Positions 21,936 to 34,385 are shown, counted from the stretch's first letter. The stretch is 64,000 nt of DNA from RPQJ01 sp963754125 (GCA_963754125.1 CAVWEX010000001.1:806001-870000); one strand, 5' to 3'. Numbers and translations: made by a program. Notes: generated from the sequence alone by a model not told the origin.

Positions 21936-23090
21936 TCACAGCGAGCCGGGATCGACGAGCCGCTGCGCGAGCTTCGCCAGGAACTGCGCGCCGAGCCGCC
22001 CGTCCGTGACGCGGTGATCGGCGCCGAGCGACAGGGTCAGCACCTGCCTCGGCACCACCTGTCCGTCCACGACCCAGGGACGCGCGGCGACCGCGCCGGC
22101 GCCCACGATCGCGACCTGCGGCGGCTGGATGATCGGGAACACGGCGTCCACCGACGCGTCGCCGAGGCTGGTCAGGATGATGGTGGGCGCGGCGAGCTCG
22201 CTCGCCCGCAGCCGACCGGCCCGCGCCCGCGACACGAGCGCGCGGAACTCCTCCATCAGCAGGGTGAGCGGCTTGTCGGCCGTGTCCATGAGCGCGGGTG
22301 CCACGAGTCCGCCGCCGCGCAGCGCGACCGCCACGCCGACGTGCACCGCCGGGCTTTCCTCGTAGCGTCCGTCGCGGTGGTAGCCGCTGAAGCCCGGCGT
22401 GTCGCGGCAGGTGAGCGCGAGGGCCTTCACCAGCAGCGCGGCGAACAGCAGTCGCTCGGTCACCGGCGCGGATGCGTTGTGCGCGGCCAGCCACTCGGTG
22501 GCCGCCGTGACGTCCACGGCCGTCGAGAGGTAGTAGTGCGGGATCTCACGCTTGGAGCGCGACATCGCCGCGGCGATCGCCGCGCGCATTCCGCCGCCCT
22601 GCCCCGCCTTCCCGACATCCTCCAGCGTCACCGCCCCACCCGGCCCGGAGCCCTGCAGCGACTCGACGTCCACGCCGAGTTCGCGGGCGCGCTTGCGGGC
22701 CGCGGGTGAGATCGCGCGCGCCGGGAAGACGCAGGCGGAGGCACGAGGTCGACCTCGTGGACCCCGCCCGCGCCCTCTCCCGCCGGGGCGAGGTCGGGAG
22801 TGTGACCCTCGCCCCGGCCTGCTGTCGTGGTCTCGGCAGCAGGCGGAGAGCCCTCGGTCTCGATCAGCGCCAGCACCGTGCCGACCGGCACCTTGCGTGC
22901 CGGGCTGCACGACGATCTCGCGCACCACGCCGTCCTCGAAGATCTCGACGTCGATGGCGCCCTTGTCGGTCTCGACGATCGCCACGACGTCGCCGCGCTT
23001 CACGCGGCTGCCGGGCACCACGTGCCACTCGACGATCGTGCCTTCGTCCATGTCCGCGCCGAGCGCGGGCAGCCTGAATTCACTGGGCAT
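21936..23090 (-). CDS. 2-oxoacid dehydrogenase E2 (dihydrolipoyl acyltransferase), two compensating shifts
   Basis: 384 residues. The N-terminal lipoyl domain has the lipoylated lysine in ETDKGAIDVE (K43). The peripheral-subunit-binding helix is SPAARKRARELGVD, and the catalytic domain ends with GADHRVTDG (HxxxDG). Two compensating shifts, at about 22903 (ACG/ACC) and about 22722 (lost third base of an Arg codon), leave the linker between them in another frame. That linker carries a perfect 18-bp palindrome and an intergenic-type repeat. The gene overlaps E1beta by 11 nt. No E3 gene is present. Confidence 0.9.
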   Translation of the reverse strand: MPSEFRLPALGADMDEGTIVEWHVVPGSRVKRGDVVAIVETDKGAIDVEIFEDGVVREIVVQPGTQGAGRHGAGADRDRGLSACCRDHDSRPGRGSHSRPRPGGRGRGRGPRGRPRASACVFPARAISPAARKRARELGVDVESLQGSGPGGAVTLEDVGKAGQGGGMRAAIAAAMSRSKREIPHYYLSTAVDVTAATEWLAAHNASAPVTERLLFAALLVKALALTCRDTPGFSGYHRDGRYEESPAVHVGVAVALRGGGLVAPALMDTADKPLTLLMEEFRALVSRARAGRLRASELAAPTIILTSLGDASVDAVFPIIQPPQVAIVGAGAVAARPWVVDGQVVPRQVLTLSLGADHRVTDGRLGAQFLAKLAQRLVDPGSL

Positions 23091-24073
23091 CGCTGAACAA
23101 CCCCCGCACGGCGGCGACGATGCGCTTGGCGTTCGGCAGCGCCGCCTCCTCGAGATGCTTCGGATACGGGATCGGCACTTCCTCGGTGCACACCCGCGCG
23201 ATCGGCGCATCGAGGTCGTAGAAGCCCTGCTCCACGATGCGCAGGCCGACCTCGGCCGCGAGGCTGCCGGTGCGCCAGCCTTCGTCCACGATCACGACGC
23301 GCTTGCGTCCTGCGCACCGAGGCGAGGATGGTCGCGTCGTCGAGCGGACGCAGGCTGCGCAGGTCCACGATCTCGGCCTCGATGCCGCCCGCGGCGAGTT
23401 CCTCCGCCGCCGCGACGCAGCGCCACAGGCTCGCGCCGTAGGTCACGAGCGTGACGTCGCGGCCGGCGCGGTGGATGCGCGCGCCGTCGAGTCGCACTTC
23501 GGATGCGGCGGCCGTGAGTTCCCCTTCCATGTTGTAGAGCGAGATCGGCTCGAACACGATCACCGGGTCGGGACAGGCGAGCGCGGCGCGCAGCATGCCG
23601 CGCGCGTCGTCGATGGTCGCGGGCTCCACCACGCGCAGCCCGGGCACGTGCGCGTACCAGGCCTCGAGGCTGTGCGAGTGCTGCGCGGCGAGCTGCCGCC
23701 CCGCGCCCGTCGCCATGCGGATCACGACCGGCACCGGGAACTGCCCGCCCGACATGTGGCACAGCGTCGCCGCGTTGTTCACGATCTGGTCGAGCGCGAG
23801 CAGGCTGAAGTTGACCGTCATGATCTCGACGATCGGCCGCATCCCGCCGAGCGCCGCGCCGATGCCGGCACCGACGAACGCCGACTCCGAGAGCGGCGTG
23901 TCGCGGATGCGCTCCTCGCCGAATTCCTCGAGCAGCCCCTTGCTGACCGCGAAGCAGCCGCCGTACTTGCCGACGTCCTCGCCCATCAGGAACACGCGCG
24001 GATCGTCGTGCAGCGCCTCGCGGATCGCCTGCTTCACGGCCTCGCGATAGGTGATGCGCACGGTGTCGCTCAT
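23080..24073 (-). CDS. 2-oxoacid dehydrogenase E1 beta subunit (frameshifted)
   Basis: Restored length is 330 residues from ATG 24073, overlapping the E1alpha stop (ATGA). Family blocks include FLMGEDVGKYGG, FVGAGIGAALGG, QHSHSLEAWYAHVPGL and the C-terminal VVIVDEGWRTGS with VPIPYPKHLEE. The shift at about 23308 resolves as ACG/ACC. It pairs with E1alpha to form the ThDP-dependent decarboxylase of a branched-chain/acetoin/pyruvate-type complex. The HSHSLEAW block is closer to acetoin and pyruvate types than to branched-chain types, but the substrate cannot be fixed from sequence. Confidence 0.92.
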
Positions 24074-25057
24074 GACGCCACCTCCGCGTAGACGTGGCGC
24101 GCGAGGTCCTCGACCGGCTCCCACTCGGCGCGCTGCGGCGAACTCCGCTGCGGCACGCACCTCGTCGTCCGCCTGCGTGCTGCAGGCGCTGGAAGTCGTC
24201 CTCGGTCATCAGGCCCGCGGCCTTGAGCCGCGTCGTGAGCGTGATGAGCGGCCCGCGCTGCGCGCCACTCCTCGACCTCGGCCTTGTCGCGGTAGAGCTG
24301 CGCGTCGAACATCGAGTGCGCGCGCAGCCGGTAGGTGCGGAACTCGAGCAGCACCGGGCCACGGCCCGCGCGCGCGTGCTCCGCCGCGCTGCGCACCGCC
24401 GCCTCGACCGCGAACACGTCCATGCCGTCCACCGCCGCGGCGCGCACGCCGTAGGCGGCGGCCTTGGCCTGGATGTCGGTCTGCGACTCCGAGCGCGCCA
24501 GCGCCGTGCCCATGGCGTAGAGGTTGTTCTCGCACAGGAACAGCACCGGCAGCTTCCACAGCGCCGCGAGGTTCATGCGACTCGTGGAACTCGCCCTCCG
24601 CGGCCGCACCTTCGCCGAAGAAGCAGGCGGCGAGGTTGCGGCGTGCCCTGCAGCTTCTCGGCGAGCGCGAGCCCCACCGCGAGCGGCAGCCCGCCGCCCA
24701 CGATGGCGTTGCCGCCGTAGAAGCGCGTGGCCGCGTCGAACACGTGCATCGAGCCGCCGCGCCCGCCGCTGCAGCCGCTGCGCTTGCCGTACAGCTCCGC
24801 CATCAGCGGGTTCATGGCGATGCCGCGCGCGAGCGCGTGGCCGTGCTCGCGGTAGGTGGAGACGATCGCGTCGCCCGAGCCCAGCACCTGCATGACGCCG
24901 ACGGCGATCGCCTCCTCGCCGTCGCACAGGTGCAGGAAGCCGCGGATGTGCCCGGCGCCGTAGAGCTCCGCGCAGCGGTCCTCGAACTGGCGGATGCGCA
25001 GCATCTCGCCGAGCAGGTGCAGGCCGCGCTCGCGGGTGAGTCCGGCGGGCAGGTCGC

Positions 25058-25061
<4 letters not shown>
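24070..25061 (-). CDS. 2-oxoacid dehydrogenase E1 alpha subunit (five frameshifts)
   Basis: Restored length is 328 residues. RIRQFEDRCAELY, HLCDGEEAIAVGV, STYREHGHALARG and GGSMHVFD are pyruvate/acetoin E1alpha blocks. The ThDP motif GEGAAAEGEFHESMNL appears only after correction at about 24648 (CCG/CCC) and 24580 (TCG/TCC). Three more shifts at about 24270, 24178 and 24142 each resolve as GCA/GCG. Removing five bases gives a length divisible by three and a clean end (EDLARHVYAEVAS). ATG 25061 overlaps the stop of the synthetase gene. Confidence 0.9.
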
Positions 25062-26825
<1,764 letters not shown>

Positions 26826-26985
26826 GGAGGTTCCCCTCGTGCCGGAAGGTGTCGTTCGCCCTCACTGTAGGCGCCGCGGACCGCGCCTGAATGCGGAATT
26901 ACCGCGGACAGGTGTTTCCCCCGATGACCACGCGTCGGCCGCTCTGGTAATCGGGAAGGACCCCACCCGAGGCACGGAGCCTGCC

Positions 26986-27591
26986 GTGACCAACCCACCC
27001 TCCCCGCCGGTCGAGCTCGACGTCCGGGTGCCCGTGTGGGAGCGGGTGTTCATGGTCGCCCCGCTGGTGCTCGTGGGCACGCGCGAGCCGGACGGCACGT
27101 TCGACCTCGCGCCGAAGCACCTCGCGCTGCCGTTGAGCTGGCAGAACCACTTCGGCTTCGTCTGCACCCCGCGCCACTCGACCTACGCGAACGCGTTGCG
27201 CGAGCGCGCCTTCACCGTGAGCTACCCGCGGCCCGCGCAGCTGGTGCACACGAGCCTCGCCGCCTCGCCGCGCTGCGCCGACGGCACGAAGCCGGCCGTG
27301 GCGACCTTGCCCACGCGGCCGGCGCGGCGCGTCGCCGGCGTGCTGGTGGACGGCGCCTCGCTCGCGCTCGAGTGCGAGCTCGAGCGCGTGGTGGAGGGCT
27401 TCGGCGAGAACGGCCTCGTGGTCGGCCGCATCGTCGCGGCCTGGGCGGACCCGGCGGCGCTGATCGACGCCGACCGCGAGCCCGAGCAGGTGCTGGCCGA
27501 ATCGCCGCTGCTCGCCTACGTGCATCCGGGGCGGTTCGCCGAAATCGCCGCCGCGTATTCGTTCCCGCTGCCGGAGGGCATGCACCGGTGA
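26986..27591 (+). CDS. Flavin reductase-like FMN-binding protein
   Basis: 201 residues from GTG 26986, chosen because the split-barrel fold starts just after (VPVWERVFMVAPLVLVGT); an upstream in-frame ATG would add 61 residues without family character. The DLAPKHLALPLSWQNHFGFVC block is typical of the flavin-reductase-like (DIM6/NTAB, PF01613) family. Such proteins bind FMN and either supply reduced flavin to a monooxygenase or act as oxidoreductases. It heads a four-gene operon; the next gene starts within its stop codon (GTGA). Confidence 0.85.
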   Translation: MTNPPSPPVELDVRVPVWERVFMVAPLVLVGTREPDGTFDLAPKHLALPLSWQNHFGFVCTPRHSTYANALRERAFTVSYPRPAQLVHTSLAASPRCADGTKPAVATLPTRPARRVAGVLVDGASLALECELERVVEGFGENGLVVGRIVAAWADPAALIDADREPEQVLAESPLLAYVHPGRFAEIAAAYSFPLPEGMHR

Positions 27592-28771
27592 GCGGCCTGC
27601 CGCCCGGCGTGGACCCGCTGCGCGTGCTGCACGAGGTGCGCTGGCGCCGCGACCAGTTCGTCTCGCTGCTCGAGACGCTGTGCCGCGCCGAGTCGCCCTC
27701 GCTCGATCCGGTGGCGCAGCAGGCGGTGCACACGGTGCTGGCCGCCAACCTCGAAGCGCTGGGCTTCGACGTGCGCCGGCTGCCGGGTCGCCGCAGCGGC
27801 GTGCACCTGTACGCGCGTCCCCGCCGGCGCCGGCGCGGCGCGCCGGTGCAGCTGCTCATGGGCCACTACGACACCGTGTGGCCCGCCGGCACGCTCGCCA
27901 CCATGCCGTTCGCGATCGAGGGCGACCGCGCCCGCGGGCCGGGCGTGTACGACATGAAGGGTGGACTCGCGCAGGTCGTGGTCGCGCTCGCCACGCTGCG
28001 CGGCCTCGGGCTCGAGCCCGTGGTCACGCCGGTCGTGCTCGTGAACGCCGACGAGGAAGTGGGCAGCCGCGAGTCGGGACGGCACGTGCGGCGGCTGGCC
28101 CGCATCGCCGACCGCGCGCTGGTGCTCGAGCCCTCGCTCGGCATCGAGGGCCGGCTCAAGACCGAGCGCAAGGGCGTGGCGCGCTACACGGTCACCGTGA
28201 AGGGGCGCGCGGCCCACGCCGGGCTCGATCCGACGGCCGGCGCCAGCGCCATCCTCGAGCTGTCGCACGTGATCCAGGCGCTGTTCGCGCTGAACGATCC
28301 CGCGCAGGGCGTGACGGTGAACGTCGGCACGATCGACGGCGGACTGCGTCCCAACGTGGTGGCGCCGGAGAGCCGCGCGGTCGTGGACGTGCGCACCCGG
28401 ACGACCGCAGAGGCCGCGCGCGTGGACCCGCGATCCGTGCGCTGCAGCCGGTGACGGCCGGCACGACGCTGAGTGTCGAGGGCGGTGTCGGTCGCCCGCC
28501 GCTCGAGCCCACGCCGCGCAACACGGCCTTGTTCGAGGCCGCCCGGACGCTCGGCTCGCGGGTGGACCTCGCGCTCGAGGGCGGGCTCGCGGGCGGCGGC
28601 TCCGACGGCAGCACGGCGAGCCAGTACACCGCGACGCTCGACGGGCTCGGGCCGGTCGGCGACGGCGCGCACGCCGCGCACGAGTACCTCGAGATCGGGC
28701 CGACGCTCGACCGGGCCGCGCTGCTCGCGCTGCTGCTGCTGGCGCCACCGTCGCAGGCCGGGACCCACTGA
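27588..28771 (+). CDS. M20-family metallopeptidase (carboxypeptidase G2-like), frameshifted
   Basis: Restored length is 394 residues from GTG 27588. Zinc-site blocks are GHYDTVWPAG (H93, D95), GVYDMKGG, NADEEVGS with the catalytic and ligand glutamates, LEPSLG and a late GLAGGGSDG. The dimerisation domain VTVKGRAAHAG lies between. A shift at about 28423 is best explained by a lost third base in a proline codon (VDP then AIRALQPV). M20 enzymes hydrolyse peptide or amidic bonds. In this operon it could trim or recycle the product of the downstream ligase. There is no signal peptide, so it is probably cytosolic. Confidence 0.9.
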
Positions 28772-28772
28772 G

Positions 28773-29789
28773 ATGCGCCACTGCCTGCACGCCTCCGTGA
28801 CCCGCATCACCGACCTCGAGCAGGTGCCGTTCGACGTGCACCCGCTGCCGCGCGACCGCTGGGAGACCGCCGACTACGTGCTGGTCGAGGTGCTCGGTCC
28901 CTCGCACTACCCGTTCGAGATCGCCAACGGCCGGCTCGTGGACGCGGTCGCCGGCGACCTCGTCGTCGGCGCGCTCGGCAAGCGCTCGGCGACGCTCGAA
29001 GTGGTGGGCGACTGGAGCCAAACCAGCGTCACGGGCGAGATGCACGCGCTCACCGGCGCGGGGCTGTTCGGGCTCGCGACCTCGCTGTCCACCTGGCTCA
29101 AGCCCCTGACGCCGATCGTGTATCGCGGCCACGTCACGCGCAGCGGCCACAAGCTCAACATGCGCGACTTCGTCGTGCCGGTGGCGCCGGCCGTGCCGAC
29201 CGCGCCGGTGATCCTGCTGGTCGGGACCTCGATGTCGGCCGGCAAGACCACCACCGCTCGGGTCGTCGTGCGCATGCTTGCCGAGCGCGGACTGCGGGTG
29301 CTCGCCTGCAAGCTCACCGGCGCGGCCCGCTACCGCGACATCCTCTCCTGCCTCGACGTGGGCGCCGAGCACGTCATGGACTTCGTGGACGCGGGCCTGC
29401 CGTCCACGGTCTGCGACGAGTCCGACTATGCCCCCGCGATCGAGCACCTGCTGTCGCGGATGGCGGCGCTCGACCCCGACGTGATCGTCGCCGAGGCCGG
29501 CGCCTCGCCGCTCGAGCCCTACAACGGCACCGAGGCCTATCGCCGCCTCAAGCCGCTGGTGAAACTCGCGATCCTGTGCGCCTCGGATCCCTACGCGGTG
29601 CTCGGTGTGCAGCACGCGTTCAACATCGCGCCGGACCTCGTCGCGGGGCCCGCGGCCAACACGACGGCCGCCGTCGAGCTGGTGAAGCGCCTCACCGGCG
29701 TGCGCGCGCTCAACCTGCTCGAGCGCGGCGGCGCGGAGGAACTGCGGATGCTGCTCGACGAGAGGATCGTGCGGCCGTGCCTGGGCTGA
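28773..29789 (+). CDS. P-loop NTPase with BioD/MobB/DUF1611-like domain, unknown function
   Basis: 338 residues, starting 1 nt after the peptidase stop. An N-terminal domain of about 140 residues is unassigned. Then comes a BioD-like Walker A, LVGTSMSAGKTTTA (about 149-162), followed by VLACKLTGAARYRD, DFVDAGLPSTV and VIVAEAGASPLEPYNG, an acidic motif like those of amidoligase or CobQ-type NTPases. The DUF1611 resemblance is a recollection of overall layout, not a search result. Products of such enzymes are usually ATP-dependent carboxylate activations. Its end overlaps the ATP-grasp gene by 13 nt, suggesting a joint pathway. Confidence 0.65.
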   Translation: MRHCLHASVTRITDLEQVPFDVHPLPRDRWETADYVLVEVLGPSHYPFEIANGRLVDAVAGDLVVGALGKRSATLEVVGDWSQTSVTGEMHALTGAGLFGLATSLSTWLKPLTPIVYRGHVTRSGHKLNMRDFVVPVAPAVPTAPVILLVGTSMSAGKTTTARVVVRMLAERGLRVLACKLTGAARYRDILSCLDVGAEHVMDFVDAGLPSTVCDESDYAPAIEHLLSRMAALDPDVIVAEAGASPLEPYNGTEAYRRLKPLVKLAILCASDPYAVLGVQHAFNIAPDLVAGPAANTTAAVELVKRLTGVRALNLLERGGAEELRMLLDERIVRPCLG

Positions 29790-31306
29790 ACCCGCCACCC
29801 GGCAGCGCCGGGGAATGCACTGCGTTCGCCGCGCTGCAGGCGCGCTTGCCCGCGCTCTTCCGCAACGTGTTCTCCGACCCCGCCGCCCCGCGCACCGTGG
29901 TCGTGGTGCCGGGCCTCAGCATGGACGGCGAGGTGCTCTCGAAGGTGGTGGGCGGCCGCCACTACGAGGAACGGCAGCTCGCGATGCTCATGCTGCTGCG
30001 CCTGCCGAACACCCGTCTCGTGTTCGTGAGCAGCACGCGGATCGAGCCTTCGATCATCGACTACCACCTCGGGCTGCTGCAGGACGTACCCGTCGAGGAT
30101 GCGCGCCGGCGGCTGGTGCTGCTCTCGGCGGCCGATGCCTCGCCGCAGACGCTCACGCAGAAGATCCTCGACCGGCCGCGCCTGCTCGAGCGCATCCGCG
30201 CGGGCGTAGGCGACCCGGCACTCGCCCACCTCACCTGCTTCAACGTGACGCCGCTGCGAGCGCACGCTCGCGGTGCGGCTCGGCATCCCGCTGTACGGCT
30301 GCGACCCCGCGCTGATGGAACTCGGCGGCAAGAGCGGCAGCCGCCAGGCGTTCCGCGCCGCGGGCATCGCGCTGCCGGACGGCAGCGAGGACCTGCGCGA
30401 CGCGCCGCGATCTCGTTGCGGCGCTCGCGGCCTTGAAGGGACGACATCCCGGACTCGAGCGTGCGGTCGTGAAGCTCAACCACGGCTTCTCCGGCGAGGG
30501 CAACGCGGTGTTCTCCTTCGCCGGCTGCCCGGAGGACGAGCAGCCCCGGTGGATCGCGGCCCACCTGCCGCTCAACCTCTCGATCGAGGCGCGCGACCTG
30601 GGCTGGGACCGCTACGCCGCGAAGCTCGCCGAGCAGGGCGGCATCGTCGAGTCGTGGGTGTCGGGCACCGGGCTGCGTTCACCGTCCGTGCAGATGCGCA
30701 TCACGCCGCTCGGCGACCTCGAGTTCATCTCGACGCACGACCAGATCCTCGGCGGGCCGTCCGGACAGATCTTCCAGGCGTGCACCTTCCCGGCCGACGC
30801 CGCCTATGCACTCGAAATCCAGGCGCTCGCGCGGCGCGTCGGCGAGGTGCTGAAGGCCCGGGGCGTGCTCGGGCGCTTCGGCGTGGACTTCGTGTCCGTG
30901 CCGCGCGAGGACGGCTGGGAGCACCTCGCCATCGAGATCAACCTGCGCAAGGGCGGCACGACGCACACCTTCCAGATGCTGCAGTTCCTGACCGGCGGCC
31001 GCTACGACCCGGAGCGCGCCGTGTTCGTCACGCCGTCCGGCGCCGAGCGCAGCTATTTCGCGACCGACAACGTGGTGAGCCCGGCCTACCGCCGCCTGAC
31101 GCCCGGACGACCTGTTCGAGATCGCGGCCCGCCGCGACCTGCGCTACGACCCCGTGGGGCAGTGCGGCGTGACGTTCGGCCTCGTCGGCGCGCTGTCGGA
31201 GTGCGGCAAGCTCGGGATGGTGGCGATCGACGCCGACTGCGAGGCCGCGCGGCGGCGGTTCCGCCGCGCCGTCGCGGTGCTCGACGAGGAAGCCGCTCGG
31301 GAATAG
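29777..31306 (+). CDS. ATP-grasp ligase, PGM1-like peptide ligase family (frameshifted)
   Basis: Restored length is 508 residues from GTG 29777. Recognisable features are VVVPGLSMDGEVL near the N-terminus, GCDPALMELGGKSGSRQAF (ATP-grasp lysine region), AVVKLNHGFSGEGNAVF (ATP-binding loop), and HLAIEINLRKGGTTHTF (metal-binding Glu/Asn). The layout matches the PGM1-related carboxylate-amine ligases known from pheganomycin biosynthesis. Shifts at about 30260 (CTG/CTC), 30407 (CCG/CCC) and 31107 (CCC/CCG) restore the frame. It probably joins an amino group to a carboxylate at ATP cost; the substrate is unknown. Confidence 0.82.
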
Positions 31307-31312
31307 GGCTCG

Positions 31313-31643
31313 CTACGCCGCCCGCGGCGTGATCTCGTTCAGCCGGTCGCCGAGCTTGCGCTTCTGCTCCATCAGGTCGTATTCGCGCCTGCAGGCCCAG
31401 GAAGAACCCCGCGTGAAGGTTGAAGTAGCGCGCGAGCCGCAGGTCGGTGTCCGCCGAGACCGCGCGCTTGCCGAGCACGAGTTCGTTGATGCGGCGAGGC
31501 GAGACCTTCAGCGCGCGAGCCAGCGCGTTCTGGCTCATCTCCATCGGCTTGAGGAAATCCTCGAGCAGGATCTCGCCCGGATGAGGATTCGGCACCAGCG
31601 CGACCTTGCGCTTCCTAGTAGTGGTAGTCGACGATTTCGACAT
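31313..31643 (-). CDS. higA: HigA-family antitoxin (frameshifted)
   Basis: Restored length is 109 residues from ATG 31643. The signature HPGEILLEDFLKPM is followed by a helix-turn-helix (ALARALKVSPRRINELVLGKR) and DTDLRLARYF. The shift at about 31392 resolves as GCG/GCC and restores AEYDLMEQKRKLGDRL. It starts 29 nt inside the end of the upstream toxin gene. It is expected to bind the palindromic operator at 31928-31939 and to neutralise the toxin. Confidence 0.9.
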
Positions 31644-31899
31644 CTTCCGGTCCTCTGTCACCCCAGCGAAAGCAGACGCGCCACTGATCGTTGAGCCGGA
31701 TGCTGAACTGACCCAGGCGCTTGCCAACGAGGGCCTCGAGCCGGTTGCCTGGAGGCGCCACCAGTTCGCCAACCGTTGCGGCCTCGTTGAGCAGACGCAA
31801 CTTCCGGACGGCGACTCCGAGTATCCACGGCGGCAACCTGCGGCTGCCCTCGCCCGTCCAGATGCGCTCGGTCTCCCGGTCGCGGAAGCTCACGATCAT
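31615..31899 (-). CDS. higB: HigB-family mRNA interferase toxin
   Basis: 94 residues. It has the short HigB form: MIVSFRDRETERIWTGE at the start, PPGNRLEALVGKRLGQFSIRLNDQWRVCF in the middle and EDVEIVDYHY at the end, with the conserved basic and aromatic residues of the RelE fold. Known HigB proteins cut translated mRNA on the ribosome. The toxin gene precedes the antitoxin gene, as is usual for higBA. A promoter with an internal palindrome lies 16 nt upstream. Confidence 0.92.
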   Translation of the reverse strand: MIVSFRDRETERIWTGEGSRRLPPWILGVAVRKLRLLNEAATVGELVAPPGNRLEALVGKRLGQFSIRLNDQWRVCFRWGDRGPEDVEIVDYHY

Positions 31900-31914
31900 C
31901 GGCAGTCCCTCGCC

Positions 31915-31942
31915 TTATAACGCGCGACGTCATATGACGCAA
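31915..31942 (-). promoter_or_regulatory. higBA promoter with palindromic operator
   Basis: On the minus strand TTGCGT and TTATAA are separated by 16 nt and lie just upstream of higB. Between them is the perfect 12-bp palindrome CGTCATATGACG (31928-31939). A further GCGTCAT half-site at 31944-31950 lies just upstream of the -35. This is the expected layout for autorepression by HigA or the HigBA complex. Confidence 0.7.
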
Positions 31943-32118
31943 GGCGTCATAGCCTGGCGCGCGGTCGGAACTGATCGTGGATCGCGGAATCGCTTTGGGC
32001 CAGCCGGGAATCAGGCGTGATCGAACAGATACGGGCGGTCGTCACGGTTCGCGCGCAGCGGGGAACACCCGCCGTCGCGGTGCCGGACGAGCACGTTGCC
32101 CGGGACTGAAAGACCCCA

Positions 32119-32140
32119 CTCTCCCGCGCAAGCGGGAGAG
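32119..32140. repeat. GC-rich inverted repeat after sucD
   Basis: CTCTCCCGC and GCGGGAGAG form a 9-bp stem with a GCAA loop, 17 nt beyond the sucD stop. The arms are identical to the inner arms of the element at 2143-2168. No T-run follows, so if it acts as a terminator it would not be a canonical one. Confidence 0.7.
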
Positions 32141-32156
32141 GATCGGTGTGAGGGGA

Positions 32157-33219
<1,063 letters not shown>

Positions 33220-33221
33220 GA

Positions 33222-34385
33222 TTACTTCCTCGCGGCCGCGACGACTTTCTTCGCCGCATCGGTGAGATCGGCCGCGGCAATGAGCTCGAGCCCGCTCTCC
33301 TTCAGCATCTTTCGCCCGAGCGGCGCGTTGGTGCCCTCGATGCGAACCACCACCGGCAGGTGCAGGCCGAGGTCGCGCGCCGCGCCGATCACGCCCTCCG
33401 CGATCATGTCGCAGCGGACGATGCCGCCGAAGATGTTGACCAGGATCGCCTTCACCTTCGGGTTCTGCAGGATCAGCTTGAACGCCGTCGTGACCCGCTC
33501 GCGCGTGGCGCCGCCGCCCACGTCGAGGAAATTCGCGGGCGAGCCGCCGTGCAGCTTGATGAGGTCCATCGTCGCCATGGCGAGGCCCGCGCCGTTCACC
33601 ATGCAGGCGATGTCGCCGTCGAGCGAGACGTAGTTCAAGTCGGCCTCGGCGGCCACGCGCTCCATCTCGTCCTCCTGCGAGGGGTCGCGCCAGGCGACGA
33701 GGTCCTTCTGGCGGAACAGCGCGTTGTCCTCGATGTTGATCTTGGCGTCGAGGGCCATCACGTCGCCGTCGCCCGTGACGATCAGCGGATTGACCTCGAC
33801 GAGGCTCGCGTCGCACTCGAGGTAGAGCTTGTACAGGGCGCGGGCAATCGCCTCGAACTGCGCGACCTGCGCGCCCTTGAGCCCGAGGCCGAACGCGAGT
33901 ACGCGGCAATGCGAGCCCTGCAGCCCGGAGGCCGGGTGGATCTCGACGCGGATGATCTTCTCCGGCGTCTTCGCGGCGACCTCCTCGATGTCCATGCCGC
34001 CGGCGGCCGAGGCCACGAACGCGATGCGGCCCGTGTCGCGGTTGAGCAGCAGGCTGAGGTACAGCTCGCGCTCGATCTTCGAGCCCGACTCCACGTACAC
34101 CTGGTTGATCGGCAGGCCCTCGGCGCCGGTCTGCTTGGTGACGAGGCGCTCACCGAGCATCGCGGCCGCGGCGGTCGACACGTCCGCCACCGTCTTCACG
34201 ACCTTCACGCCACCGGCCTTGCCGCGGCCGCCCGCGTGGACCTGGGCCTTGACCACCCAGACGCCTCCGCCGAGGCGACGGGCCGCGTCGGCGGCCTCCT
34301 CCGGTGTCGAGGCGACGTGACCGGTGGGCACCGGGATGCCGTAGCGGGCAAAGAGCTGCTTGGACTGGTATTCGTGGAGGTTCAT
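33222..34385 (-). CDS. sucC: Succinyl-CoA synthetase beta subunit
   Basis: 387 residues, the normal family length. MNLHEYQSKQLFARYGIP opens the ATP-grasp domain, VVKAQVHAGGRGKAGGVK binds nucleotide, VEVNPLIVT and DAKINIEDNALFR supply metal ligands, and GGIVRCDMIAEGV lies in the C-terminal domain. It is the first gene of the sucCD pair and free of frameshifts. The neighbours (PIN/AbrB module, then pilS) are not functionally related, but sucCD beside pilSR occurs in Xanthomonas-type genomes (recollection). Confidence 0.97.
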   Translation of the reverse strand: MNLHEYQSKQLFARYGIPVPTGHVASTPEEAADAARRLGGGVWVVKAQVHAGGRGKAGGVKVVKTVADVSTAAAAMLGERLVTKQTGAEGLPINQVYVESGSKIERELYLSLLLNRDTGRIAFVASAAGGMDIEEVAAKTPEKIIRVEIHPASGLQGSHCRVLAFGLGLKGAQVAQFEAIARALYKLYLECDASLVEVNPLIVTGDGDVMALDAKINIEDNALFRQKDLVAWRDPSQEDEMERVAAEADLNYVSLDGDIACMVNGAGLAMATMDLIKLHGGSPANFLDVGGGATRERVTTAFKLILQNPKVKAILVNIFGGIVRCDMIAEGVIGAARDLGLHLPVVVRIEGTNAPLGRKMLKESGLELIAAADLTDAAKKVVAAARK

